Part shown: positions 1-5,448 of the stretch, piece after piece
Position numbering within the stretch: the first letter of the stretch is position 1
How the letters are laid out: every line of letters starts with the position of its first letter
From: Candidatus Wolframiiraptor sp.
GTDB lineage: Archaea > Thermoproteota > Nitrososphaeria_A > Caldarchaeales > Wolframiiraptoraceae
Assembly: GCA_003660635.1 (NCBI GenBank)
Contig: QMUP01000077.1
Coordinates: forward strand, 1-5,448
Reading direction: 5' to 3'
Length of the DNA stretch: 5,448 nt
The notes under the pieces: generated by a model
The model's database searches: none
The model's input: the letters and a program-made list of their open reading frames with translations, nothing else
Told to the model about the DNA's origin: nothing
Made by a program: the position numbers and the translations under genes

Positions 1-1
1 C

Positions 2-682
2 GTGGAGTATTTCACTATGGTGCTTCTGCCAATCCTATCGAGAATGGGCTGTAGATTTGAGATAGAACTTTTGAGGAGAGGGTTTTATCCGAGGGGAGGC
101 GGCGTTGTGCGGGCTAGGTCCACACCTGTCGATTCGCTGAAACCAATAAGGCTCTTAGAGGGGGGCGATGTGAAGGTTATACGAGGACTTAGTTACAGCT
201 GTAGACTTCCAGCGCATATAGTTGACCGCATGGCTACAACCGCCGAACGCATTTTCAGAAAACGGGGATATGATGTGATTATCGAGAAACAAATCCTCCA
301 ACCTGGGGATAAAGCATGTTCATTCGATCCGGGATGTGGGATAATCCTAGTAGCAGAGCTGTCCTCGGGCGCCATCCTAGGATCTGATAACCTAGGAAAG
401 ATAGGGGTCCCTGCGGAAAAAGTGGCGGAGGACGCCGCGGAAGATCTTCTAAGGCAGATAGACTCCGGGGCGGCTGTGGATAGGCATCTGGGGGATCAGC
501 TGGTGATCTGGGCTTCTCTCGCAGGCGGCGTCTCCGAGTACTTCGTCTCCGAGCTGACCTTGCACACGCTCACCAGCATAGAGCTATGCAGGATTCTCAG
601 CGGAGCTGAAGCTGAGGTTTCCGGGAAGCTCGGGGAACCGGCGACGGTGAGGATAAGGGGTATAGGCCTAAAAAGAAGATGA
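2..682 (+). CDS. rtcA: RNA 3'-terminal phosphate cyclase, 5'-truncated by window edge
   Basis: The family converts an RNA 3'-phosphate to a 2',3'-cyclic phosphate using ATP, through a covalent enzyme-AMP intermediate on histidine. The visible 226 residues are the C-terminal two thirds of a protein usually near 340 residues, so roughly 110-120 N-terminal residues lie outside the window. The frame is open to the edge, and the GTG at base 2 is probably internal. Seen directly: the GFYPRGGG signature at residues 27-34 of the fragment, the insert domain after it, a GCGIILVAE strand near 112-120, and the catalytic-site motif DRHLGDQ at 160-166, in which His162 is the expected adenylated nucleophile. 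The C-terminus ends in a short basic tail. The gene ends 11 bp from the stop of the convergent M20 gene. No RtcB ligase or archease gene is visible here. The RtcA family assignment is strong; its exact RNA target in archaea is not known from sequence. Confidence 0.93.
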   Translation: MEYFTMVLLPILSRMGCRFEIELLRRGFYPRGGGVVRARSTPVDSLKPIRLLEGGDVKVIRGLSYSCRLPAHIVDRMATTAERIFRKRGYDVIIEKQILQPGDKACSFDPGCGIILVAELSSGAILGSDNLGKIGVPAEKVAEDAAEDLLRQIDSGAAVDRHLGDQLVIWASLAGGVSEYFVSELTLHTLTSIELCRILSGAEAEVSGKLGEPATVRIRGIGLKRR

Positions 683-691
683 AAAATTTTT
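682..691. terminator. A5T5 palindrome, probable bidirectional oligo-T terminator
   Basis: Five A followed by five T lie between two convergent stop codons (rtcA TGA at 680-682, M20 TAA at 696-694). On the + strand the T5 run begins 4 bases after the rtcA stop. On the - strand the A5 run reads as T5 shortly after the M20 stop. Archaeal RNA polymerase is known to terminate at short oligo-T tracts, so one symmetric site could serve both genes. The role is inferred from position and composition. Confidence 0.5.
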
Positions 692-693
692 GG

Positions 694-1848
694 TTATTCC
701 TGGGCGCCTAAGATTTCAGCTGCGATTTCCCGATAAATCCTGCTTCCCTTCTCGAGTTCATCTATCAGCACCCATTCATCGACGACGTGCGCCTGTTTTA
801 GATCTCCGGGGCCTAGAATGATCGTCGGTATCTTTCCCTCATGGACTAAAGGTGACATGTCGCATGTGGCTTGGAAAAGTTTCGGCCTCGCCTTCTTCTC
901 CAAGACCTTTGAGACCGCCTTTAAGCCCGCGGTGACGATCCTTGATTTCCGATCGGTCTCCGAGGCCGCGACATGCTGGTTGATCTTAAATTCGATCTTC
1001 GCCTTCCTCGCCTTGGCCGATTTCTCAGCGAGCCTCTTAATTTCATCTATGGCCTTCTCAGAGTCTTCCCAAGGCAGGAGCCTGCGATCGAGAATCACCG
1101 TACAGCTCTCGGGTATGATGTTTGATTTCACACCACCCTCCATAATAGTTAAGGCGATCGTCGGATATCCCATCGCCCCCCGCTTCTTCCTCAACCTCTG
1201 AGCAAGTTTTTCGATCTTTAACGCGAAGTCGGAGGCGGCGTAAATGGCGTTTATCCCCCGGAATGGCTGGCTTGCGTGAGCGGGTTTTCCAAGGAATTTT
1301 ATTGATAGCTCGGCGCGTCCTTTATGGGCGGTGCATACTTCTAGGCTCGTGGGCTCGCCTACTACGGCATAATCGGCCTTAACCCCCTGCTCCAAGAACC
1401 TCTTAACGCCCCGTTCCCCGACTTCTTCATCAGCGACCGCCGCTAGAATTACCTCCCCATTGATCGGCCAATTCTCTTCGGCCAGCATTTTAAGCGCCCC
1501 GAGCATGGCTCCGAAACACCCCTTCGCATCCGCCGAACCCCTACCGTAGATCCTCCCATCCTTGATGGTTCCCGAGAATGGTGGGATACTCCAAAGCTCC
1601 TCATCACCTGCTGGAACGACGTCCAGATGGGTTATGAAGAGTAGAGTAGGTCCTTCTCCACGCCTAAATGATCCTATAGCATTTGCGCGTTTCTCCGCGA
1701 ATTCATCAACCCACGCGTCGAGCCCGAGCTTCTTCATCTCCTCAACAGCGTATTCGGCGGCTTCAACCTCGTTGCCAGGGGGATTCTCAGACTTTATTTT
1801 AACTAGATTGGAGACAATCGATGTAACATACTCTCGGATTTCCTTCAT
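694..1848 (-). CDS. M20-family metallo-hydrolase (ArgE/DapE-like deacylase or peptidase)
   Basis: A two-zinc amidohydrolase of the ArgE/DapE/CPG2/ACY1 group, which cleaves N-acyl amino acids or small peptides in the cytoplasm. Residue numbers here count from a TTG at 1872 (392 aa). Seen directly: THLDVVPAGD with His82 and Asp84, GRGSADAKG with metal ligand Asp115, ADEE with general base Glu149 and ligand Glu150, VVGEPTS with ligand Glu173, GKPAHAS with His199 in the dimerisation domain, and GPGDLKQAH with the last ligand His362. The active site is therefore complete. The chosen start is the ATG at 1848 (384 aa), because GAGGT at 1857-1853 lies four bases before it while the upstream TTG has no Shine-Dalgarno site. 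There is no signal peptide. It is divergent from the aldolase gene and convergent with rtcA. ArgE, DapE, LysK and carboxypeptidase G2 cannot be told apart here, and no biosynthetic neighbours decide it. Confidence 0.93.
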   Translation of the reverse strand: MKEIREYVTSIVSNLVKIKSENPPGNEVEAAEYAVEEMKKLGLDAWVDEFAEKRANAIGSFRRGEGPTLLFITHLDVVPAGDEELWSIPPFSGTIKDGRIYGRGSADAKGCFGAMLGALKMLAEENWPINGEVILAAVADEEVGERGVKRFLEQGVKADYAVVGEPTSLEVCTAHKGRAELSIKFLGKPAHASQPFRGINAIYAASDFALKIEKLAQRLRKKRGAMGYPTIALTIMEGGVKSNIIPESCTVILDRRLLPWEDSEKAIDEIKRLAEKSAKARKAKIEFKINQHVAASETDRKSRIVTAGLKAVSKVLEKKARPKLFQATCDMSPLVHEGKIPTIILGPGDLKQAHVVDEWVLIDELEKGSRIYREIAAEILGAQE

Positions 1849-1895
1849 AACAACCTCATCCCAAGAATTCAAAAATGGAGTTTAAGGCTTTATCA

Positions 1896-1914
1896 TGAAT
1901 TGTTTAGTGAATTG
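1896..1914. repeat. Direct repeat TGAATTG x2, 12-bp spacing
   Basis: TGAATTG occurs at 1896-1902 and again at 1908-1914, a start-to-start distance of 12 bp, inside the divergent intergenic region between the M20 gene and the aldolase gene. A 12-bp period is near one helical turn, so it could be a regulator site, but seven A/T-rich bases repeated twice could also be chance. Confidence 0.25.
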
Positions 1915-1938
1915 CAGTTCTATTTTAAGGTGATACGG

Positions 1939-1948
1939 TATATATTTT
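1939..1948 (+). promoter_or_regulatory. Probable TATA box of the aldolase gene
   Basis: TATATATTTT sits about 33 bp upstream of the first ATG of the aldolase gene. With usual archaeal spacing (start about 25 bp downstream of the box centre), transcription would begin near 1966-1970, giving a leader of only about 6-10 bases. The SD-like GAGG at 1965-1968 lies right at that predicted start, so it may or may not be in the mRNA. The rest of the intergenic region (1849-1975) holds the SD site of the M20 gene and no clear TATA box for it. The A/T-rich stretches near 1881-1892 and 1921-1930 are weak candidates. Confidence 0.5.
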
Positions 1949-1975
1949 CCTTTCTCCTCCTATAGAGGACCCGCT

Positions 1976-2755
1976 ATGATGAAGAATTACGTAAAAGAAA
2001 AGATTTCTAGAGGAGAACCTTCATTTGGGGCTTGGATAACGATAGGGCATCCCGATATTGCTGAGATAATGGGGCTGATGGGATTTGATTTCCTGTTGAT
2101 AGACATGGAACATTCTCCAATAGACTACTGGATGCTTCAGCACATCGTTCAGGCGATCTCTTCGGCGTCCACCTCCTGTATCCCGATGGTGAGGGTTCCG
2201 GGAACAGACTACATAGCGATAAAGAGGGCGCTCGACGTCGGGATTTATGGATTAGTCGTTCCACACGTTGATACTAAGCGGGATGCGATAACCGTTGTAA
2301 ACGCCGCAAAATATCCCCCTAAAGGGATGAGGGGCTTCGGCCCCCGTAGGGCCTGTAAATACGGCTTGGAGATCCTCGAATATACCCGGCGCGCCAACGA
2401 CGAGATCATGGTGGTGGTGCAGATCGAGACCAGAGAAGCCGTCAAGAACGTAGAAGACATACTATCCGTCGATGGCGTGGACATGTATTTCATAGGTCCC
2501 TGGGATCTCGCGACGACCCTCGGCCACTATTGCCAAATAGATCACCCCGAAGTGGTCGATGCCATTAATAGAATAATCGACGCAGGGAAAGCGCTTGGGG
2601 TACCCGGTGGGATAGTCAGCGATGTCGAGAGCGTGGCGAAGCATCTGCAGATGGGCTTTAAATTCATGACGATTGGAGCGGACAGCGATTACATAATGAG
2701 GGGTTGTAAACTCGCGCTGAATACTGTGAAAGAATGTCTCCGCAGGGTGAAGTGA
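1976..2755 (+). CDS. HpcH/HpaI-family class II aldolase (2-oxo acid aldolase)
   Basis: A metal-dependent TIM-barrel lyase of the family of 4-hydroxy-2-oxoheptanedioate aldolase (HpaI), 2-keto-3-deoxy-rhamnonate aldolase (RhmA) and 5-keto-4-deoxy-glucarate aldolase (GarL). These cleave pyruvate from hydroxy-oxo acids in the cytoplasm. At 259 aa the length is typical. Seen directly: LLIDMEHSP (Asp43, His46), PMVRVPG with Arg73 that holds the pyruvate carboxylate, ALDVGIYGLVVPHV at 85-98, YPPKGMRGFGP at 113-123, VQIET with metal ligand Glu151, and GPWDLATTLG with metal ligand Asp177. All expected catalytic residues are present. Trp176 in GPWDL is unlike the small residue of the usual GPADLS form. 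The start is one of two adjacent ATGs (1976 or 1979), preceded by GAGG at 1965-1968. It appears to be a single-gene unit, convergent with the transporter operon. The substrate cannot be named from sequence. Confidence 0.92.
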   Translation: MMKNYVKEKISRGEPSFGAWITIGHPDIAEIMGLMGFDFLLIDMEHSPIDYWMLQHIVQAISSASTSCIPMVRVPGTDYIAIKRALDVGIYGLVVPHVDTKRDAITVVNAAKYPPKGMRGFGPRRACKYGLEILEYTRRANDEIMVVVQIETREAVKNVEDILSVDGVDMYFIGPWDLATTLGHYCQIDHPEVVDAINRIIDAGKALGVPGGIVSDVESVAKHLQMGFKFMTIGADSDYIMRGCKLALNTVKECLRRVK

Positions 2756-2784
2756 GTCTAAGAGATATTATTTTAAATTACGGC

Positions 2785-2934
2785 CTAGATAAAGCCAAGT
2801 GCGAGGGCTATTAAAAATAGAATAACTATGTATAAGATCATCGGTAAGAAAACAGTCTCAAACATGGCTATCGTGATGGCCACGTAATCTTTCCAGTCCA
2901 GTTCAACTTTCTTTCTCTTTTTCCTCCTTAGCAC
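2785..2934 (-). CDS. Small single-span membrane protein at the end of the dpp-like operon (49 aa)
   Basis: Not recognised. From a GTG at 2934 the frame runs 49 codons to a TAG at 2787-2785, overlapping the last 32 bases of dppC in the +1 frame. The product starts with a strongly basic stretch (LRRKKRKK, residues 2-9), then an acidic and aromatic patch (ELDWKDY, 11-17), then about 32 mostly hydrophobic residues to the C-terminus, broken only by Glu26 and Pro31. This looks like a short amphipathic or hydrophobic part followed by one membrane helix (about 31-49), with the basic end inside the cell. A weak G-rich stretch (2945-2941) precedes the GTG, and translation could be coupled to dppC. It lies beyond the normal end of a DppC protein and fills nearly all of the space to the convergent aldolase gene. 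Alternatives: a chance open frame, or an extra C-terminal helix of DppC reached by a +1 shift. Confidence 0.5.
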   Translation of the reverse strand: MLRRKKRKKVELDWKDYVAITIAMFETVFLPMILYIVILFLIALALGFI

Positions 2935-3823
2935 GATAAACCCCCGCCAATTCTCTTCTCAACTTCGGATCTAGGGCATCTCGTAGCCTATCTCCTATCA
3001 TATTATATGCCAGTACTGTGACGATGATCAGTATTCCGGGGAATATCGCAAGCCATGGTTGCTCGAAAATGTATTTTCTCCCCTCTGCCGCTATTATCCC
3101 CCAGTCTGGTTCTGGAGGTTGAACTCCAACCCCTATGAAGCTCAGGCCGGCGAGGGCGATAATCACTGTTCCGAGCCTCATCATGGCGTCGACGAGGATC
3201 GGGTAATAACAGTTTGGCAGCAGTTCTTCAAACATGATTCTCAAGTCGCTTTTACCGATTACCTTCGCCGCGGCGACGTAGTCTTTTTCTTTCTCGGCCA
3301 TGACGACTCCCCGAACCACTCTAGCCATCGACGTCCAACCCACCAAGGCAAGGGCTAATGCAGCGCTTAGGACTCCTCTCCCGGCGATGTAGGCAAGGAG
3401 TATGGCGAGGGAGACCCCCGGGAACGACATCACGATGTCTGTTATCCTCATTATTACTTCATCTACCTTCCCTCCATAATATCCGGAAATTAATCCAACT
3501 GGGACGCCTATCAGCACTATTAATCCTACTACTAGAATGGGCACGAATACGGAGACCCTCGCGCCATAGATTATCCTAGAGAGAACGTCTCTCCCCAAGT
3601 TGTCCGTTCCCAGGGGATATTCCTTGGTGGGAGGAAGTAGAAGTGCTCCCGTATTTATGGTGTAGGGATCGCGTGGTGCTATTAGCGGGGCGGCTATCGC
3701 GACTATGTATATCGTGATTAACAGTAGTATTGACGCGATGGTGATTTTGCTCCTAAGCATTATAGAGATAGTTATCCTCGTTTCAGTCGAAAGGAATTTC
3801 CCTTTTCTTATCGTGGGCTTCAT
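2903..3823 (-). CDS. dppC: Peptide/nickel-type ABC transporter permease, DppC/OppC-like
   Basis: One of two permease subunits of a binding-protein-dependent importer in the cytoplasmic membrane. At 306 aa it has the normal length. Seen directly: an N-terminal membrane helix at about 27-48 followed by the OppC-type linker ending in PLGTDNLGRDVLSRIIYGAR (70-89). Further hydrophobic helices lie near 93-116, 135-162, 204-234 and 257-277. The EAA-type cytoplasmic loop, DYVAAAKVIGKSDLRIMFEE at 181-200 and LLPN, contacts the ATPase. LAYNMIGDRLRDALDPKLR (271-289) is the family's typical ending. A charged tail of about 17 residues (Lys/Glu rich) follows. The ATG start overlaps the dppB stop by one base (TGATG), with GAGGT at 3832-3828 four bases upstream, so translation is coupled to dppB. 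Its tail codons overlap the small membrane-protein frame. The symbol reflects family and not a proven dipeptide substrate. Confidence 0.94.
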   Translation of the reverse strand: MKPTIRKGKFLSTETRITISIMLRSKITIASILLLITIYIVAIAAPLIAPRDPYTINTGALLLPPTKEYPLGTDNLGRDVLSRIIYGARVSVFVPILVVGLIVLIGVPVGLISGYYGGKVDEVIMRITDIVMSFPGVSLAILLAYIAGRGVLSAALALALVGWTSMARVVRGVVMAEKEKDYVAAAKVIGKSDLRIMFEELLPNCYYPILVDAMMRLGTVIIALAGLSFIGVGVQPPEPDWGIIAAEGRKYIFEQPWLAIFPGILIIVTVLAYNMIGDRLRDALDPKLRRELAGVYRAKEEKEKES

Positions 3824-4836
3824 CAGTACCTCACCCTCGGATCTATAAACGCATATAATATATCAACGAGTAAGTTCGCGGTGGAATAAATTATCGCCAT
3901 CAATATCACGGCGCCCTGAATTGCTGGATAATCTGAGGCAAATATAGCATTCACGAGATACAGCCCCATTCCCTGCCAATTAAATACCGTTTCTACGAAG
4001 ATCGCTCCCCCCAGCATCGATCCAAAAAGGAACCCCATATAGGTTACGGGAGCTATAAGCGCGTTCCTCAATGCGTGGCGATAGATTACTACTCTTTCTC
4101 TTAGTCCCTTCATCCTAGCCGTCTTAATATAATCCTCTCTAAGCACTTCTAACATCGATGATCTAACAAGCCTTGAGGTTAAACCGCTCCGGGTGATCCC
4201 CAAGGCAATTGCCGGGAGGGTTATATGTGAGAGTGCGTCAAGGAAAATATCAAATCTACCGATTAATAAGCTGTCAATTAGATACATGCCGGTTATAAAT
4301 GGCGGATATGGGGTCCCTGGGCTTAGTCTTCCAGAGCCCCCGAAACCAAAAAAGAAGTAAAAGACTACGAGAAGTATGATACCCCACCACCATTCGGGAC
4401 CTGATACTCCGACTATAGAGAATATTCTAGATAGGTGGTCGATTATGCTGTCTCTATATACGGCTGACAATATTCCCGCAGGGATTGCTATCACCATGGC
4501 TATCAGAAATCCGAAGATGGCTAACTCGACTGTAGCAGGAAATCTGACCCTGAGATCTTGTAAAACAGGAGCCCTTGTGAGTATGGATCTTCCGAATTCA
4601 CCTCTGAGAAGGTTGCTAAGATAGTAGAAATATTGTTCCCATATGGGTCTATCAAGTTTCCAGATCTTTATCGTCTGCTCCACCAATGCCTTATCTTGCA
4701 TCCCTTCTATTCCAAGCAAAACAGCCAAGGGATTACTTGGGATGATCTTTGTAGCAAAGAAGACTAAGGTCAGGACGCCGAATACGACAACAACTTGGAG
4801 TAGAGCTCGTCGAAGTATGTAGTATCGCAGTTTCAC
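3823..4836 (-). CDS. dppB: Peptide/nickel-type ABC transporter permease, DppB/OppB-like
   Basis: Partner permease of the DppC-like subunit, with which it forms the membrane channel. It has 337 aa, normal for the family. Seen directly: the N-terminal helix (about 9-29) after a basic start (KLRYYILRR), a periplasmic-side loop with LDRPIWEQYFYYL (61-73) and GEFGRSI (79-85), helices near 101-126, 137-165, 203-215, 264-282 and 303-328, the EAA-type loop DYIKTARMKGLRERVVIYRH (235-254) followed by ALRNALIAP, and the hallmark ending LVDILYAFIDPRVRY (323-337). The start codon is GTG at 4836 with no SD site before it. A TATA box about 28 bp upstream suggests a leaderless mRNA. The last codons (AGG GTG AGG TAC) double as the SD site for dppC. 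Residues 160-180 form a Phe/Gly/Pro-rich loop (FFFGFGGSGR), variable in the family. Confidence 0.94.
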   Translation of the reverse strand: MKLRYYILRRALLQVVVVFGVLTLVFFATKIIPSNPLAVLLGIEGMQDKALVEQTIKIWKLDRPIWEQYFYYLSNLLRGEFGRSILTRAPVLQDLRVRFPATVELAIFGFLIAMVIAIPAGILSAVYRDSIIDHLSRIFSIVGVSGPEWWWGIILLVVFYFFFGFGGSGRLSPGTPYPPFITGMYLIDSLLIGRFDIFLDALSHITLPAIALGITRSGLTSRLVRSSMLEVLREDYIKTARMKGLRERVVIYRHALRNALIAPVTYMGFLFGSMLGGAIFVETVFNWQGMGLYLVNAIFASDYPAIQGAVILMAIIYSTANLLVDILYAFIDPRVRY

Positions 4837-4841
4837 ACTAT

Positions 4842-4851
4842 TGAAGCTTCA
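4842..4851. repeat. Perfect 10-bp palindrome TGAAGCTTCA in the dppB promoter
   Basis: TGAAGCTTCA lies between the probable TATA box (4858-4870) and the dppB GTG at 4836, just ahead of the predicted transcription start near 4838. A dimeric repressor bound here would block polymerase. The match is perfect but short, and the operator role is inferred only from its position. Confidence 0.3.
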
Positions 4852-4857
4852 TAAGGT

Positions 4858-4870
4858 TAAATATAAAAAT
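4858..4870 (-). promoter_or_regulatory. Probable TATA box for dppB-dppC, leaderless start
   Basis: Read on the - strand, ATTTTTATATTTA ends 21 bases before the dppB GTG, with its centre about 28 bases upstream. That places transcription start within a few bases of the start codon, which agrees with the absence of an SD site. The box lies in the 72-bp gap after the ATPase stop. The permease genes can therefore be transcribed on their own even though the ATPase gene precedes them on the same strand. Its T5 run could also serve as a terminator for the ATPase transcript. Confidence 0.5.
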
Positions 4871-4908
4871 TAAATGTCGGAAATTTTATTCACTTTTTCT
4901 TTTAAGCG

Positions 4909-5448
4909 TTAAATGAAATGACAAGCTACATAATGATCCTTTCCCACTTTTACTAGTTCTGGATTCTTTTTCCTGCAAATTTCTTCCGCCATCCAACATC
5001 TCGTATGGAATCGGCACCCAGGAGGCGGGTTGACGGGGGTTGGAACATCGCCAGGGAGGATTATCCTTTTCTTCTTCCTCTCTGGGTCGGGGTCTGGGAC
5101 TGCTGAGAGGAGAGCCTGTGAATAGGGGTGTTTTGGATCTTCTAAAACCTCTTTTGAAGGCCCGATTTCCATTATTTTACCCACGTACATGACGGCAACG
5201 CGATCTGACATAAATCTGGCAAGGTGGATGTTATGGGTTACAAAGAGATATGTGGTGTGCTTCTTTTTCTGGAGATCTATGAGCAAATTGAGGATTTGGG
5301 CCTGAACGGATACGTCCAGCGATGCGGTTGGTTCGTCGAGAAAGAGAAATTCAGGATCTAAGGCTATTGCCCGGGCAATCGCTACTCTTTGAAGTTGTCC
5401 TCCACTGAGTTCATGCGGATATCTATGAACGAAATCCTCGCTCAATCC
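4909..5448 (-). CDS. dppF: Peptide/nickel-type ABC transporter ATPase, DppF/OppF-like, 5'-truncated by window edge
   Basis: The ATP-hydrolysing subunit that powers the importer from the cytoplasmic side. Only the C-terminal 179 residues are in the window. The frame runs into the edge (Gly-Leu before SEDF), and Walker A and the Q-loop lie outside. Residues are numbered from the TTG codon at 5445. Seen directly: signature LSGGQ (13-17), Walker B FLFLDEP (33-39), D-loop SLD (42-44), H-loop His71 in VTHN, and the C-terminal oligopeptide-transporter extension with HPYSQALLSAVPDPDPERKK (106-125), PGDVPTPVNPPPGCRFHTRC (131-150) and four cysteines (144, 150, 157, 175). PDPDPER followed by GDVP fits the F subunit better than the D subunit, though this is a judgement. 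The gene precedes dppB with a 72-bp gap, the reverse of the common order in which ATPases follow the permeases. Confidence 0.92.
   Translation of the reverse strand, partial: GLSEDFVHRYPHELSGGQLQRVAIARAIALDPEFLFLDEPTASLDVSVQAQILNLLIDLQKKKHTTYLFVTHNIHLARFMSDRVAVMYVGKIMEIGPSKEVLEDPKHPYSQALLSAVPDPDPERKKKRIILPGDVPTPVNPPPGCRFHTRCWMAEEICRKKNPELVKVGKDHYVACHFI

Noticed and set aside
818..1201. Open frame of 127 codons on the + strand
   Set aside because: It lies wholly inside the M20 gene on the opposite strand, whose catalytic motifs are all intact; its product has no recognisable pattern.
1562..1885. Open frame of 107 codons on the + strand
   Set aside because: Antisense to the 5' half of the M20 gene, rich in Ser as expected of a shadow frame, with no family resemblance.
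2007..2644. Three open frames on the - strand across the aldolase gene
   Set aside because: Antisense to a complete aldolase with all catalytic residues; the products look random.
2756..2784. Possible terminator between the aldolase and the small membrane protein gene
   Set aside because: Contains only a short A/T-rich stretch (TTATTTT on the + strand) with no hairpin or clean T run, too weak to call as a feature.
2922..2928. Strong SD-like AGGAGG on the - strand near the dppC end
   Set aside because: No start codon lies at a usable distance in any useful frame; it is explained by the Lys-Glu-Glu codons of the dppC tail. The small gene starts upstream of it.
3059..3579. Two + strand frames across the dppC region
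   Set aside because: Antisense to dppC, and the second is Arg/Leu/Ser rich, as expected from reading a membrane gene backwards.
4376..4624. Open frame of 82 codons on the + strand
   Set aside because: Antisense to dppB, with no SD site or promoter.

Overview
This 5.4 kb window most likely comes from an archaeon. Three things point there. Gene starts follow GAGG/GAGGT-type Shine-Dalgarno sites or sit just behind A/T-rich TATA boxes. The dppB-like gene has a GTG start with no Shine-Dalgarno site but a TATA box about 25-30 bp upstream, the spacing of an archaeal leaderless transcript. Genes end on short oligo-T tracts rather than GC-rich hairpins. AGG and ATA codons are common. A lineage in the Thermoproteota/Bathyarchaeia range is plausible, but the sequence alone does not settle it.

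Left part (1-1848): a 5'-truncated RNA 3'-terminal phosphate cyclase (rtcA) on the + strand faces a complete M20-family (ArgE/DapE-like) metallo-hydrolase on the - strand. Their stop codons are 11 bp apart and share a 10-bp A5T5 palindrome that can end transcription from both sides. Middle (1849-2784): a divergent intergenic region separates the M20 gene from a complete HpcH/HpaI-family class II aldolase on the + strand, which has a TATA box and an SD site.

Right part (2785-5448, all - strand): a peptide/nickel-type (Dpp/Opp) ABC transporter. In transcription order it has an ATPase fragment (DppF/OppF-like, cut by the window edge), a 72-bp gap with a probable promoter, a DppB-like permease, a DppC-like permease with a 1-base overlap, and a 49-codon basic, single-span membrane protein that overlaps the end of dppC by 32 bases. 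No substrate-binding protein gene is visible, so the substrate stays open (peptides, but archaeal members also take up oligosaccharides).

Transporter, M20 hydrolase and aldolase would fit scavenging of peptides or organic acids, but they are in separate transcription units and a shared pathway is only an inference. The most interesting item is the small membrane protein at the end of the permease operon. The rest is conventional, and I see no sign of a mobile element, CRISPR array or structural RNA.
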